The translations under genes and the position numbers were made by a program. Under the pieces are notes generated by a model, which saw only the letters and a program-made list of their open reading frames with translations, was not told the DNA's origin and ran no database searches. A DNA stretch of 38,986 bases. Origin: MGOM01 sp035455265 (GTDB taxonomy: Bacteria; Chloroflexota; Anaerolineae; Anaerolineales; E44-bin32). This document shows, in pieces, positions 23,377 to 30,061 of the stretch; the stretch's first letter is position 1, and every line of letters begins with the position of its first letter. Location: positions 1-38,986 of the forward strand of contig DATIFK010000080.1 in NCBI GenBank assembly GCA_035455265.1. Direction: 5' to 3'.

Positions 23377-24324
23377 ATGCGGGTCTTGATCACGGGCGCG
23401 GCGGGGAATCTGGGCTCGTTCCTGGCGCGGCACTTGAACCGGTCCCCCTACCGTCTACGACTGCTCGTCCACCGGACGCCGCTAGCCGAAGACTTGGCGG
23501 GCTCGCCGCGCGTGGAAGCCGTCAGCGCCGACCTCGCGCAGCCGGACAGTCTGCCTGGGCTCTGTCGAGACGTCGATGCCATCGTCCACTTTGCCGGAGT
23601 ACTCTTCGCCCCGCGCCCCGAACGATTTCTCCCGACGACGAATACGACGTACGTCGAGCACCTGGTCGAGGCCGCTCTGACCGCGAAGGTGCACCGCTTC
23701 GTCCTGGTCAGTTTCCCTCATGTGGAGGGACCGACGACACCGGAACGTCCCGCCACCGGAGGCATGGATGCCCACCCGATCTCGGTCCATGCTCAGACGC
23801 GGCTGGCCGCGGAGAAAGCGCTGTTCGAGCGGAGTCGCGCCTCGCGGATGCGTGCCGTTGCCCTGCGGTCCGGCTTGATCTACGGCCGCGGCGTGAAGAT
23901 GATCGAGGCCGGTCGCCGGCTCATGCGCCGCCGGCTGCTGCCCGTTTGGCCGGAGCCGACGTGGATCCACCTGTTGGCGCTGCCGGACTTCCTGCGGGCA
24001 ACCGAGGCCGCACTGCGCCCGACGACGCGCGGCGGCGTGTTCCTGTTGGGCGACGAGCTGCCGATGACCTTGCAGACATTTCTGGATGCCCTCGCCTGGC
24101 ACTGGGGCTACCCCCGCCCGTTGCGCCTGCCTCGAGCCCTCTTTCCGTTGGCGGGCGCGCTCACCGAGGTGGCAGCGACCCTGCTGCGGACAACGTCGCC
24201 GCTGACACGCGACTTCATCCGCATCGGCATGGTCCCCCACGTCGTGGACCCTACCCGAATGCGGCGTGAGCTCCTGCCCAAGCTGCAGTACCCGACCTTG
24301 AGGGAGGGCCTCAAGATCCTGTAG
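23377..24324 (+). CDS. Extended-SDR NAD-dependent epimerase/dehydratase-like protein with altered active site
   Basis: A 315-residue extended SDR. The nucleotide-binding start ITGAAGNLGSFLARHL is intact, and the Ser of VLVSFPHVEG fits the catalytic Ser position. At the place where epimerases have YXXXK before LAAEKAL, this protein reads HAQTR, so the Tyr appears replaced by His and the Lys by Arg. ALRSGLIYGRG and a C-terminal substrate domain follow. It may therefore be a binding protein or a differently acting reductase rather than a sugar epimerase. It lies alone between the tRNA-Pro and a convergent dehydrogenase. A possible -10 box (TAGAAT, 23229-23234) is upstream. Confidence 0.8.
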   Translation: MRVLITGAAGNLGSFLARHLNRSPYRLRLLVHRTPLAEDLAGSPRVEAVSADLAQPDSLPGLCRDVDAIVHFAGVLFAPRPERFLPTTNTTYVEHLVEAALTAKVHRFVLVSFPHVEGPTTPERPATGGMDAHPISVHAQTRLAAEKALFERSRASRMRAVALRSGLIYGRGVKMIEAGRRLMRRRLLPVWPEPTWIHLLALPDFLRATEAALRPTTRGGVFLLGDELPMTLQTFLDALAWHWGYPRPLRLPRALFPLAGALTEVAATLLRTTSPLTRDFIRIGMVPHVVDPTRMRRELLPKLQYPTLREGLKIL

Positions 24325-24391
24325 TGGTCAGTGGTCAGTGGTCATAGCGACAACCAGGAGTTGTTAGAGCCTGGAGTCTGACACTCACCAC
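24322..24391. repeat. GTGGTCAGTGGTCAGTGG tandem repeat with inverted partner
   Basis: Three tandem AGTGGTC units follow directly on the SDR stop codon; CACTCACCACT near 24384-24394 is an imperfect inverted partner. Same family as 15630-15689 and 31236-31342. It sits between convergent genes, overlaps the end of the dehydrogenase frame slightly, and could form a hairpin. Confidence 0.55.
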
Positions 24392-25291
24392 TCATCCCTG
24401 GCTGCTCGGTACTTGCGTCCCGGCCATCATTTCCAGGATTCCGATCACGGCCGAGTTGTCGAGCTCGCCCATCCCGAGAGCCTGCATCGAAAGGTACAGC
24501 TGTTGGTGAACGGCCGCAGATGGAAGGGGCGCTCCGTACGCCTTGGCGGTTTCGAGGATGATCCCCAGATCTTTGAGCATCATGCGGGCCTTGAAGCCCG
24601 GCCCCCGCTCGCCCCGAAAGAGCCGCGGCGCCTTCACGTCGAGCGTCCAACATTGGGCGGCGCCGCCGCGGATCGCCTCCCACACCCGACGGGGGTCGAC
24701 TCCCGAAGCCTGAGCCAGGACCAGCAGTTCCGCCATAGCCACCATCTGTGCCCCGGCCATGATCTGGTTGCACGCCTTGGCTACTTGCCCGGCGCCGGAC
24801 TCGCCGACGTGGGTGATGGTCTTGCCCATCGCTTCCAGCGCCGGGCGGGCCCTCTCGAGGGCGGAGGCCTTGCCTCCGACCATGATCGACAGCGTCCCAT
24901 CCCGCGCCCCGACATCCCCTCCGGAAACCGGGGCATCCAGGAAATCGATGCCGTCGGCTTCCAGGCGTTGGGCGATGTCGCGCGCCGCCGCCGGCCGGAT
25001 CGTGCTGTGGTCAACGACCAGCAATCCAGCACGACCGCCTGCCTGCACCCCCTGCGGCCCCAGCAGGACGGCCTCGACGTCGGGGGTATCCGGCAGGCTG
25101 GTGAAGACGATCTCGCTCGCCGCCGCTACCTCCGCAGGATTCGAAGCGGCCGAGGCGCCTCCCGAGACCAGCGCCTCGACGGGCCCCCGGCTGCGGTTGT
25201 GAACCGTCACCGGGAAGCCGGCCTTCAGAAGGTTGCGCGCCATCGGTGCGCCCATCAGCCCCAGCCCGATGAAGCCGAGTTTGTCCTTCAC
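24392..25291 (-). CDS. Beta-hydroxyacid dehydrogenase (tartronate-semialdehyde reductase / HIBADH family)
   Basis: A 299-residue NAD(P)-dependent dehydrogenase of the 3-hydroxyisobutyrate/2-hydroxy-3-oxopropionate family. Rossmann start LGFIGLGLMGAPMARNLLKAG, substrate-binding block FLDAPVSGGDVGARDGTLSIMVGG and the catalytic-Lys segment GAGQVAKACNQIM are all present. GTG 25291 is preceded by AGGAGG with a short spacer; an in-frame start farther upstream lacks such a site. The family reduces tartronate semialdehyde to glycerate or oxidises hydroxyisobutyrate, and motifs do not separate these. A glyoxylate-releasing aldolase lies 4 kb away, which mildly favours the tartronate-semialdehyde role. 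Confidence 0.88.
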   Translation of the reverse strand: MKDKLGFIGLGLMGAPMARNLLKAGFPVTVHNRSRGPVEALVSGGASAASNPAEVAAASEIVFTSLPDTPDVEAVLLGPQGVQAGGRAGLLVVDHSTIRPAAARDIAQRLEADGIDFLDAPVSGGDVGARDGTLSIMVGGKASALERARPALEAMGKTITHVGESGAGQVAKACNQIMAGAQMVAMAELLVLAQASGVDPRRVWEAIRGGAAQCWTLDVKAPRLFRGERGPGFKARMMLKDLGIILETAKAYGAPLPSAAVHQQLYLSMQALGMGELDNSAVIGILEMMAGTQVPSSQG

Positions 25292-25374
25292 GGTCCCTCC
25301 TGCGAGCGTCGCCGGCACGTTTGTACCATGCCCTTCACGCGATTTGATAGGATTCGATAGCCGCCTGGAGCAGA

Positions 25375-26556
25375 ATGGCCTGGGACCTGAGGAGGGCGTC
25401 GGTCGCCGTGCGCAGCGTCAACGTTGTTGGAATCGGACAGACCCCCGTCGGGGAGCACTGGGAACGGCCGCTCAAGGACCTGGCGGGCGAGGCCGCCCTG
25501 GCTGCCATTGCCGATGCCGGCGTCGACCGCATCGATGGAGTCTTCGTCGGCAACATGCTGTCCCCCACCCTCAACCGACAGATGCATCTCGGCGCCCTAG
25601 TGGCGGATTGGATCGGCCTGCGCGGCATCGAAGCGGTCAAGATCGAGTCTGCCTGCGGCTCGGGCGGCTCCGCGGCCCGGGCCGCCTGGCTGGCGGTGGC
25701 CTCAGGTGCCATGGAGGCGGCCTTGGTCGTTGGCGTCGAGAAGATGACGGATACGCCGGGCCACGAGACCACCGCAGCCCTGGCGACAGCCGCCGACGCC
25801 GACGACGAAGCCGACCAGGGAGTGTCGTTCGTGGCGCTGAACGCCCTCCTGATGCGACGCTACATGCACGAGTATGGCTGGCGCCACGAGGATTTCGCCG
25901 CCTTTTCCATCAACGCGCACGCCAATGCCGTGACCAACCCGTGCGCCCGGCTGCGGGAGGCGATCACGGCGGACGACTACGTGCGGGCGCGGATGATCTC
26001 CGACCCCATCAACTTGCTGGACGCCTCACCGATTGGCGATGGCGCCGCAGCGCTGATCCTGGCGGCCGAAGGCCTGGATGGCTCCAAGGTATCGCCGCGC
26101 GTGGCCGCCTCGGCCGTGGCTACGGACTCGATCGCCGTGCACGCACGCCACGATCCTCTGTGGCTGGCCGCCGCCGAGCGTTCGGCCGCCGAGGCCTACG
26201 CCCAGGCCGGCGTCGGGGCCGCGGACATCGACATGTTTGAACTTCACGACGCCTTCTCGATCATGGCCGCTCTGTCGCTCGAGGCCTGCGGTTTCAGCCC
26301 GCGGGGCCAAGCGCCTCGCCTTGGACGGGAGGGCGCCATCGCCGTCGGGGGCCGGATTCCCATCGCCACGCGCGGCGGCCTCAAGGCGCGCGGGCACCCC
26401 GTCGGCGCTACCGGCGTCTATCAGCTCGTCGAAGTCGTTCAGCAACTTCGTGGGGAAGCCGGGCCGACCCAGGTCGAGGGAGCGCGTGTCGGTATGGCTC
26501 AGAACATCGGGGGAAGCGGAGCGACGGTCGTCACTCACATCCTGGTCCGGGAGTAG
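25375..26556 (+). CDS. Thiolase-family protein (SCP2/archaeal-type acetyl-CoA acyltransferase)
   Basis: A 393-residue thiolase-fold protein. The acyl-accepting Cys 94 lies in ESACGSGGSAA, the HDAFS His (291) and the GHPVGATG His (341) are present. The C-terminal position where degradative and biosynthetic thiolases have a CXG cysteine reads QNIGGSG, with no Cys, as in SCP2-type and archaeal thiolases. Those usually act with a DUF35 zinc-ribbon partner, which is not adjacent here. It could perform acyl-CoA thiolysis or condensation; the direction is not readable. ATG 25375 follows GGAG; a GTG at 25408 closer to the core is a possible alternative. Confidence 0.88.
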   Translation: MAWDLRRASVAVRSVNVVGIGQTPVGEHWERPLKDLAGEAALAAIADAGVDRIDGVFVGNMLSPTLNRQMHLGALVADWIGLRGIEAVKIESACGSGGSAARAAWLAVASGAMEAALVVGVEKMTDTPGHETTAALATAADADDEADQGVSFVALNALLMRRYMHEYGWRHEDFAAFSINAHANAVTNPCARLREAITADDYVRARMISDPINLLDASPIGDGAAALILAAEGLDGSKVSPRVAASAVATDSIAVHARHDPLWLAAAERSAAEAYAQAGVGAADIDMFELHDAFSIMAALSLEACGFSPRGQAPRLGREGAIAVGGRIPIATRGGLKARGHPVGATGVYQLVEVVQQLRGEAGPTQVEGARVGMAQNIGGSGATVVTHILVRE

Positions 26557-26599
26557 GCCAACTCCCGCCGGGGCGGGGATCCCTCCTGCGGACGGCCGG

Positions 26600-27805
26600 T
26601 CAGACGAACGCCTCGAACACGCGGTTGCCCAGAAGTCGACCGCGCGCTGTCAGCCGGACGCGGTCGGGCGCCCATTCGATCAGCCCTTCGCCGGCCAATC
26701 GCCTCAGCTCTGCCCCATAGACGGCGTCCATCGAGCGACCAAAGCGACGCGAGAATCCGTCTGCGCCGACGCCTTCTCCGGTCAACCGCAGGCCAAGGAA
26801 CATCGTCTCACTCATCGAGTCGGACGGCGAAGAGGGTACCGTGGTGGCCACGGCCGGGCCCATCGGAGGCCTCGACGCCTGCAGCCTCGCCACGGCGCGG
26901 ACGTAGCCGTCGGGCGAGAGGACATTCGAGTATCTCCATCCCAACGCGCTGCCGTGGGCGCCGGCTCCGAATCCAAGGTACGGGCGATTCCTCCAGTATT
27001 GCAGGTTGTGCCGGCAGGCGAACGTCGCCTCCTCAACCGGCAGATCGGGCCGCGCTCCTAGACGCGAGCGGGCCCAGTTGGAAATCTCGTACTGGACAAA
27101 GCCCGCCTCACGCAATCGTTCCGCCGTCGCCTCGTACATGTCGGCACCCCGATCCGGGTCGGGAGCGGAAACCAGCCCGCGCATCACCCAGGCCCGCATC
27201 GGCGTGCCGTATTCCAGGGACAGCGAGTAGACCGAAAGGTGCTCGGTCCGCAGCTCGATGGCCCGGTCCAGCGTCGTCAACCAGGAAGCCAGCGTTTGAT
27301 GAGGCAGGCCGAGGATCCAATCGACGTTGATGTTTGCGAATCCGGCGTCCCTGGCAGCGCGCACGGATTGGACGACGTCGGCGAAGGAATGCGTACGGCC
27401 CAGCAGAGCGAGCTCGGCCGGGCTCGCCGACTGGCCACCCAACGAAAGCCGGTTGACGCCGAGGCGGGCGAGGGATTCCAGCCTGCGGGCTGTAACCGTC
27501 CCTGGATTGGCCTCGAGTGTGACCTCGACATCCGGAGCGACCTCGAACTCCTGCCTCAGCGCCGCCATCAGGGCCCTCAGGGAAACCGATGGAAGGAGAG
27601 ACGGCGTTCCTCCGCCGAAGAAGATGGTGTGCACCTCCGTCGGCGCCTCCGCGCCGCGAAGCCCTGCGGCTACGGCCCGAACCTCCGCCAATAGGGCATC
27701 GACGTAGGCTGGGATGCGGTCCTCGATCCCTGCATACGTGTTGAAGTCGCAGTAGGAACAGCGGGTGGAACAGAACGGGATGTGCAGGTAGAGGCTGAGC
27801 GGCAC
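26600..27805 (-). CDS. hemW: HemW-type radical SAM protein (heme chaperone)
   Basis: A 401-residue radical-SAM protein. The cluster motif is CSTRCSYCDF (Cys 12, 16, 19) right after LSLYLHIPF, and the FFGGGTPSLL and VTLEANPGT blocks follow. The family includes HemN coproporphyrinogen dehydrogenase and HemW heme chaperone; the short N-terminus before the motif and overall length suit HemW. GTG 27805 starts at the conserved sequence; longer upstream frame has no support. A -10 box (TACAAT on the minus strand, 27812-27817) lies 6 nt before this GTG, pointing to a leaderless transcript. Confidence 0.9.
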   Translation of the reverse strand: MPLSLYLHIPFCSTRCSYCDFNTYAGIEDRIPAYVDALLAEVRAVAAGLRGAEAPTEVHTIFFGGGTPSLLPSVSLRALMAALRQEFEVAPDVEVTLEANPGTVTARRLESLARLGVNRLSLGGQSASPAELALLGRTHSFADVVQSVRAARDAGFANINVDWILGLPHQTLASWLTTLDRAIELRTEHLSVYSLSLEYGTPMRAWVMRGLVSAPDPDRGADMYEATAERLREAGFVQYEISNWARSRLGARPDLPVEEATFACRHNLQYWRNRPYLGFGAGAHGSALGWRYSNVLSPDGYVRAVARLQASRPPMGPAVATTVPSSPSDSMSETMFLGLRLTGEGVGADGFSRRFGRSMDAVYGAELRRLAGEGLIEWAPDRVRLTARGRLLGNRVFEAFV

Positions 27806-27811
27806 CAGGCG

Positions 27812-27817
27812 ATTGTA
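27812..27817 (-). promoter_or_regulatory. -10 box of hemW, next to its start codon
   Basis: TACAAT on the minus strand, 6 nt before GTG 27805, leaving no room for a Shine-Dalgarno sequence. No clear -35 box. Confidence 0.4.
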
Positions 27818-27831
27818 GCATTCCGAATCCC

Positions 27832-27860
27832 TTGCATCGGCACACGTCCTCGGGTACAGT
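27832..27860 (+). promoter_or_regulatory. Promoter of the duplicated membrane protein gene
   Basis: TTGCAT (27832-27837), 17-nt spacer, TACAGT (27855-27860). ATG 27870 is 9 nt past the -10 box, so the 5' leader would be only about 2-4 nt. Confidence 0.55.
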
Positions 27861-27869
27861 CTCGCCCCC

Positions 27870-28673
27870 ATGACGGCGAAGACGAAGACATTGGCCTGGA
27901 GCCGGGCCAGCTACCTCTTGCTCAGCGTCTTCCTGGCGACGATCGCGTTGATCGGCACGGTTTGGTGGCCCTTGCTGCGCGACTACTTCGCTGCCTACGA
28001 CCCTTCCTACCCTTGGTGGAAGCAGACGGACTTCCTGCTCATCGGCATCTTCGTCGCCATGTCGGGGCTCATCATGGCCGGCGCGGATGTGCGATCCGAC
28101 ACACGCTTGATCGTCGTCGGCCTGCTCGGCGGCCTGGTGATCGAGAGCTGGGGCACGCGCACCGGGCTGTGGTCCTACTACACCCACGAGCGGCCGCCCC
28201 TTTGGATCCTCCCGGCCTGGCCGATCGCCACACTGTCCATCGATCGCCTCGTCCGCGGTCTGCAGCGCCTGACCCCTCGATGGGTCCCGACCGTCTTTCA
28301 CCGGGCACACCTTCTCGTCATGATCGGATTCCTGGGGCTGATGGCGGTGTTCGTCCGCCCGACCCTCTCTCAGCCGGTGACCTGGGCGGCACTGGCTGTC
28401 TGCGCGTGGCTGGCGCTCACGCCCTCGGACGGCAGGACCCAGTTGCTGACGTTCATCGCCGGCGCGGGATTGGGCTACTTCCTCGAGCGTTGGGGGACGA
28501 CGCGTGCCTGTTGGACGTACTACACGCAGCAAACCCCTCCGCTGTTTGCCGTGCTGGCGCACGGCATGGCTGCCGTCGCCTTTTGGCGGGCTCTCGCCGT
28601 CTACGATGGAGCCGCCTCCCGAGCCGCAGCCTTCTTCGCCCGCTTCACTCGCGTCGCAAGCAGAACGACCTGA
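27870..28673 (+). CDS. Polytopic membrane protein with internal duplication
   Basis: A 267-residue integral membrane protein with about seven hydrophobic segments. I do not recognise the family. Two segments repeat: around residues 92-110 (E-S-W-G-T...GLWSYYT...PPL) and 206-225 (E-R-W-G-T...CWTYYT...PPL), sharing ExWGT-X4-W-X-YYT-X3-PPL. Both follow a Gly-rich helix, so the protein looks like two homologous halves of about 110 residues. Conserved Glu, Trp and paired Tyr in each half suggest a symmetric site in the membrane; some carotenoid-pathway membrane proteins have comparable layouts, but that is only a guess. No ribosome binding site fits in the predicted 2-4 nt leader. Confidence 0.75.
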   Translation: MTAKTKTLAWSRASYLLLSVFLATIALIGTVWWPLLRDYFAAYDPSYPWWKQTDFLLIGIFVAMSGLIMAGADVRSDTRLIVVGLLGGLVIESWGTRTGLWSYYTHERPPLWILPAWPIATLSIDRLVRGLQRLTPRWVPTVFHRAHLLVMIGFLGLMAVFVRPTLSQPVTWAALAVCAWLALTPSDGRTQLLTFIAGAGLGYFLERWGTTRACWTYYTQQTPPLFAVLAHGMAAVAFWRALAVYDGAASRAAAFFARFTRVASRTT

Positions 28674-28755
28674 TCCTATCTTCGGTAGGTGGACCCCAAG
28701 CACGCCCATCACAGCGCGCTGACAAACGCGGCACGCAAGCGTCGCCATACAGCTG

Positions 28756-28802
28756 CCCGGCCGGCTCTGGTTTCGCGGGATGGCAAACCAGAGCCGGCCG
28801 GG
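28756..28802. terminator. Perfect 18-bp hairpin
   Basis: 28756-28773 pairs perfectly with 28785-28802 around an 11-nt loop; the right arm contains AAACCAGAGCCGGCCGG. It lies 82 nt after the membrane protein gene and 50 nt before the end of the truncated dehydrogenase, in a position to stop transcription from both sides. No T-run is present. Confidence 0.6.
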
Positions 28803-28851
28803 ATGGTTATCCAATGGTTGGCCTCCCCCGGTGGACGGGGATCCAACGAGA

Positions 28852-29076
28852 TTACAGAACCGTGAGCACCACCTTGCCGGGTGCTTTGGTCTCCAGCCGA
28901 TAAGCCATGGCGGCGTTGACGTCATCGAGCGGGAAGGTCCGATTGACCAAGACCCGGACCTTTCCAGGGTCGATGCGCTCCGCCATTTTCGCCAGGATGC
29001 CGGCGTCGGGCCACGCAGCCAGACCCATGCTGCGAATGCCTCGCCGTTCCGCCTCTTCCTGAGGCGTCTCGGCCAA
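28852..29076 (-). pseudogene. C-terminal fragment of a zinc-type alcohol dehydrogenase/quinone oxidoreductase
   Basis: The 74-codon frame ends with DPGKVRVLVNRTFPLDDVNAAMAYRLETKAPGKVVLTVL, the standard C-terminus of medium-chain dehydrogenase/reductases (about 330 residues in full). Homology begins near RRGIRSMGL and nothing upstream on the minus strand supplies the missing ~260 residues: no catalytic or cofactor domain is present. It is therefore a 5'-truncated remnant. The frame is preceded only by a TTG in a poor context. It lies in the decayed strip between the membrane protein and the tRNA(CAT). Confidence 0.8.
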
Positions 29077-29150
29077 TCACCAGGCAACGCTGGGCCGGCC
29101 CACTTTCCCCCCGCCTCAACTCGCCTGTGGGTCGAAGGGCGCGGCGCCCC

Positions 29151-29558
29151 TCAGGAATGAGCCTCAACCGCAAGCCGGGTATCCGCCAACTCGACGGATT
29201 CCCGAGCAGGGGCGCTTTCCGCCGGAGCGGCAGGCGCAGGAGGCCTCACCGGCCTCACGCGCACCGCCCTGGTCTGCTTCCCGTACGCGTCGACCATCGT
29301 GGAGGTCAAGGTGATGCGCTTGCCGGTCCAGTTGTCGCTTTCGTCTCCGTACAGGTCGGCGACAGCGCGCCAGTTGGTGCGGTTGACGATCAGACCTCGC
29401 TTGGCGCGTTGGAAATACATCACCGGCTTTCGCGTTTCCAGTCGCGTCCTCGGGTCGCGGAAGGGTTCCAGGACGACCCGGTCGATGACCACTGTAACGT
29501 CGCCGTCCAGGTCGTCTCCCGTGAGGTACCTCCCAGGCAGTGCATCGCGCATTCGCAT
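29151..29558 (-). CDS. Small phage-type protein of unknown function
   Basis: A 135-residue protein: PGRYLTGDDLDGDVTVVIDRVVLE, KPVMYFQRAKRGLIVNRTNWRAVADLYGDESDNWTGKRITL, then VDAYGKQTRAVRVRP and an Ala/Pro/Glu-rich tail. Proteins with the pattern PGRYL...KPV.YF...KGL.LN.TN...A.LYGDD...W.GKRI are, from memory, common hypothetical proteins of phages and prophages, where their role is not known. ATG 29558 has GGAG upstream; a second ATG lies at 29552. It is 320 nt downstream (3' side) of a tRNA gene, a usual phage insertion place, next to a truncated dehydrogenase, so I read it as a prophage or island remnant. No integrase is present. Confidence 0.65.
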   Translation of the reverse strand: MRMRDALPGRYLTGDDLDGDVTVVIDRVVLEPFRDPRTRLETRKPVMYFQRAKRGLIVNRTNWRAVADLYGDESDNWTGKRITLTSTMVDAYGKQTRAVRVRPVRPPAPAAPAESAPARESVELADTRLAVEAHS

Positions 29559-29878
29559 GGCACTCTCCGTGCGGGGCAGTGGATGCAGGGCATTCCAGCG
29601 ATTCCCCGCCGTGACTTATCGGGTCCTCGGCAGGTGGTTCACTGGCACAGAACAGTCTAGAACATACGTACTACACGGGCAATCCCCTGCGCGGTGGATT
29701 TCGGCTAGGCGACGTGCGTCTCTACATCGGTCCCGAAATCCCCGCTGGCGTCGATGCTCGGACTAGCCGCAGAAGGAAGTCTCGGCTGCGCATCCGGACG
29801 CGGATCGGCGGCGCTTTGCACCTCCACGACCGGCCATATGCCGAATGGTTGGAGAGCAAACGCGCCGCCGCATTCGTG
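29559..29878. other. Gene-free 320 nt between phage-type gene and tRNA
   Basis: No coding sequence is supported. GAACATACGTAC at 29660-29671 resembles the GAAC-N4-GTTC LexA box with one mismatch. GGATTTCGG (29696-29704) and CCGAAATCC (29733-29741) form a 9-bp inverted repeat that could end the tRNA transcript, which runs leftward into this stretch. Confidence 0.4.
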
Positions 29879-29952
29879 TGCTGGGGGAGGGACTCGAACC
29901 CTCGACCTAGCGATTATGAGTCGCTCGCTCTGACCACCTGAGCCACCCCAGC
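29879..29952 (-). tRNA. tRNA with anticodon CAT (Ile2 or elongator Met)
   Basis: A 74-nt cloverleaf on the minus strand: acceptor GCTGGGG/CCCCAGC, D-arm GCTC...GAGC, anticodon stem AGCGA/TCGCT with loop CTCATAA, variable AGGTC, T-arm GAGGG-TTCGAGT-CCCTC, discriminator A; CCA is not encoded. CAT is read as Met, or as Ile if TilS modifies the C to lysidine. The GCGACTCATAATCGC stem-loop resembles E. coli tRNA-Ile2, but the acceptor stem lacks that tRNA's C4-G69/C5-G68 pairs, so identity stays open. It is not an initiator, since it has a normal G1-C72 pair. Confidence 0.93.
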
Positions 29953-29992
29953 AGATCGTCCGGTTGTCTCCCACTCCCTGGCCGGCGCCGGC

Positions 29993-30021
29993 ATTGTACG
30001 GGAGACCGGCCCCCCTGACAA
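29993..30021 (-). promoter_or_regulatory. Promoter of the tRNA(CAT)
   Basis: On the minus strand TTGTCA (30016-30021), 17-nt spacer, TACAAT (29993-29998), about 40 nt upstream of the tRNA 5' end. It lies between argF and the tRNA. Confidence 0.65.
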
Positions 30022-30061
30022 GGATTGGCCTCGAATGCCGGCCCGATCGACGACCTGGATT

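Noticed and set aside
27108..29087. Minus-strand frame of 659 codons spanning hemW, the duplicated membrane protein (antisense) and the dehydrogenase fragment
   Set aside because: It crosses several genes in another frame and carries no recognisable domain; hemW and the dehydrogenase C-terminus are read in different frames.
29705..29974. 89-codon minus-strand frame covering the tRNA(CAT)
   Set aside because: It translates the tRNA sequence itself, a common false gene call.
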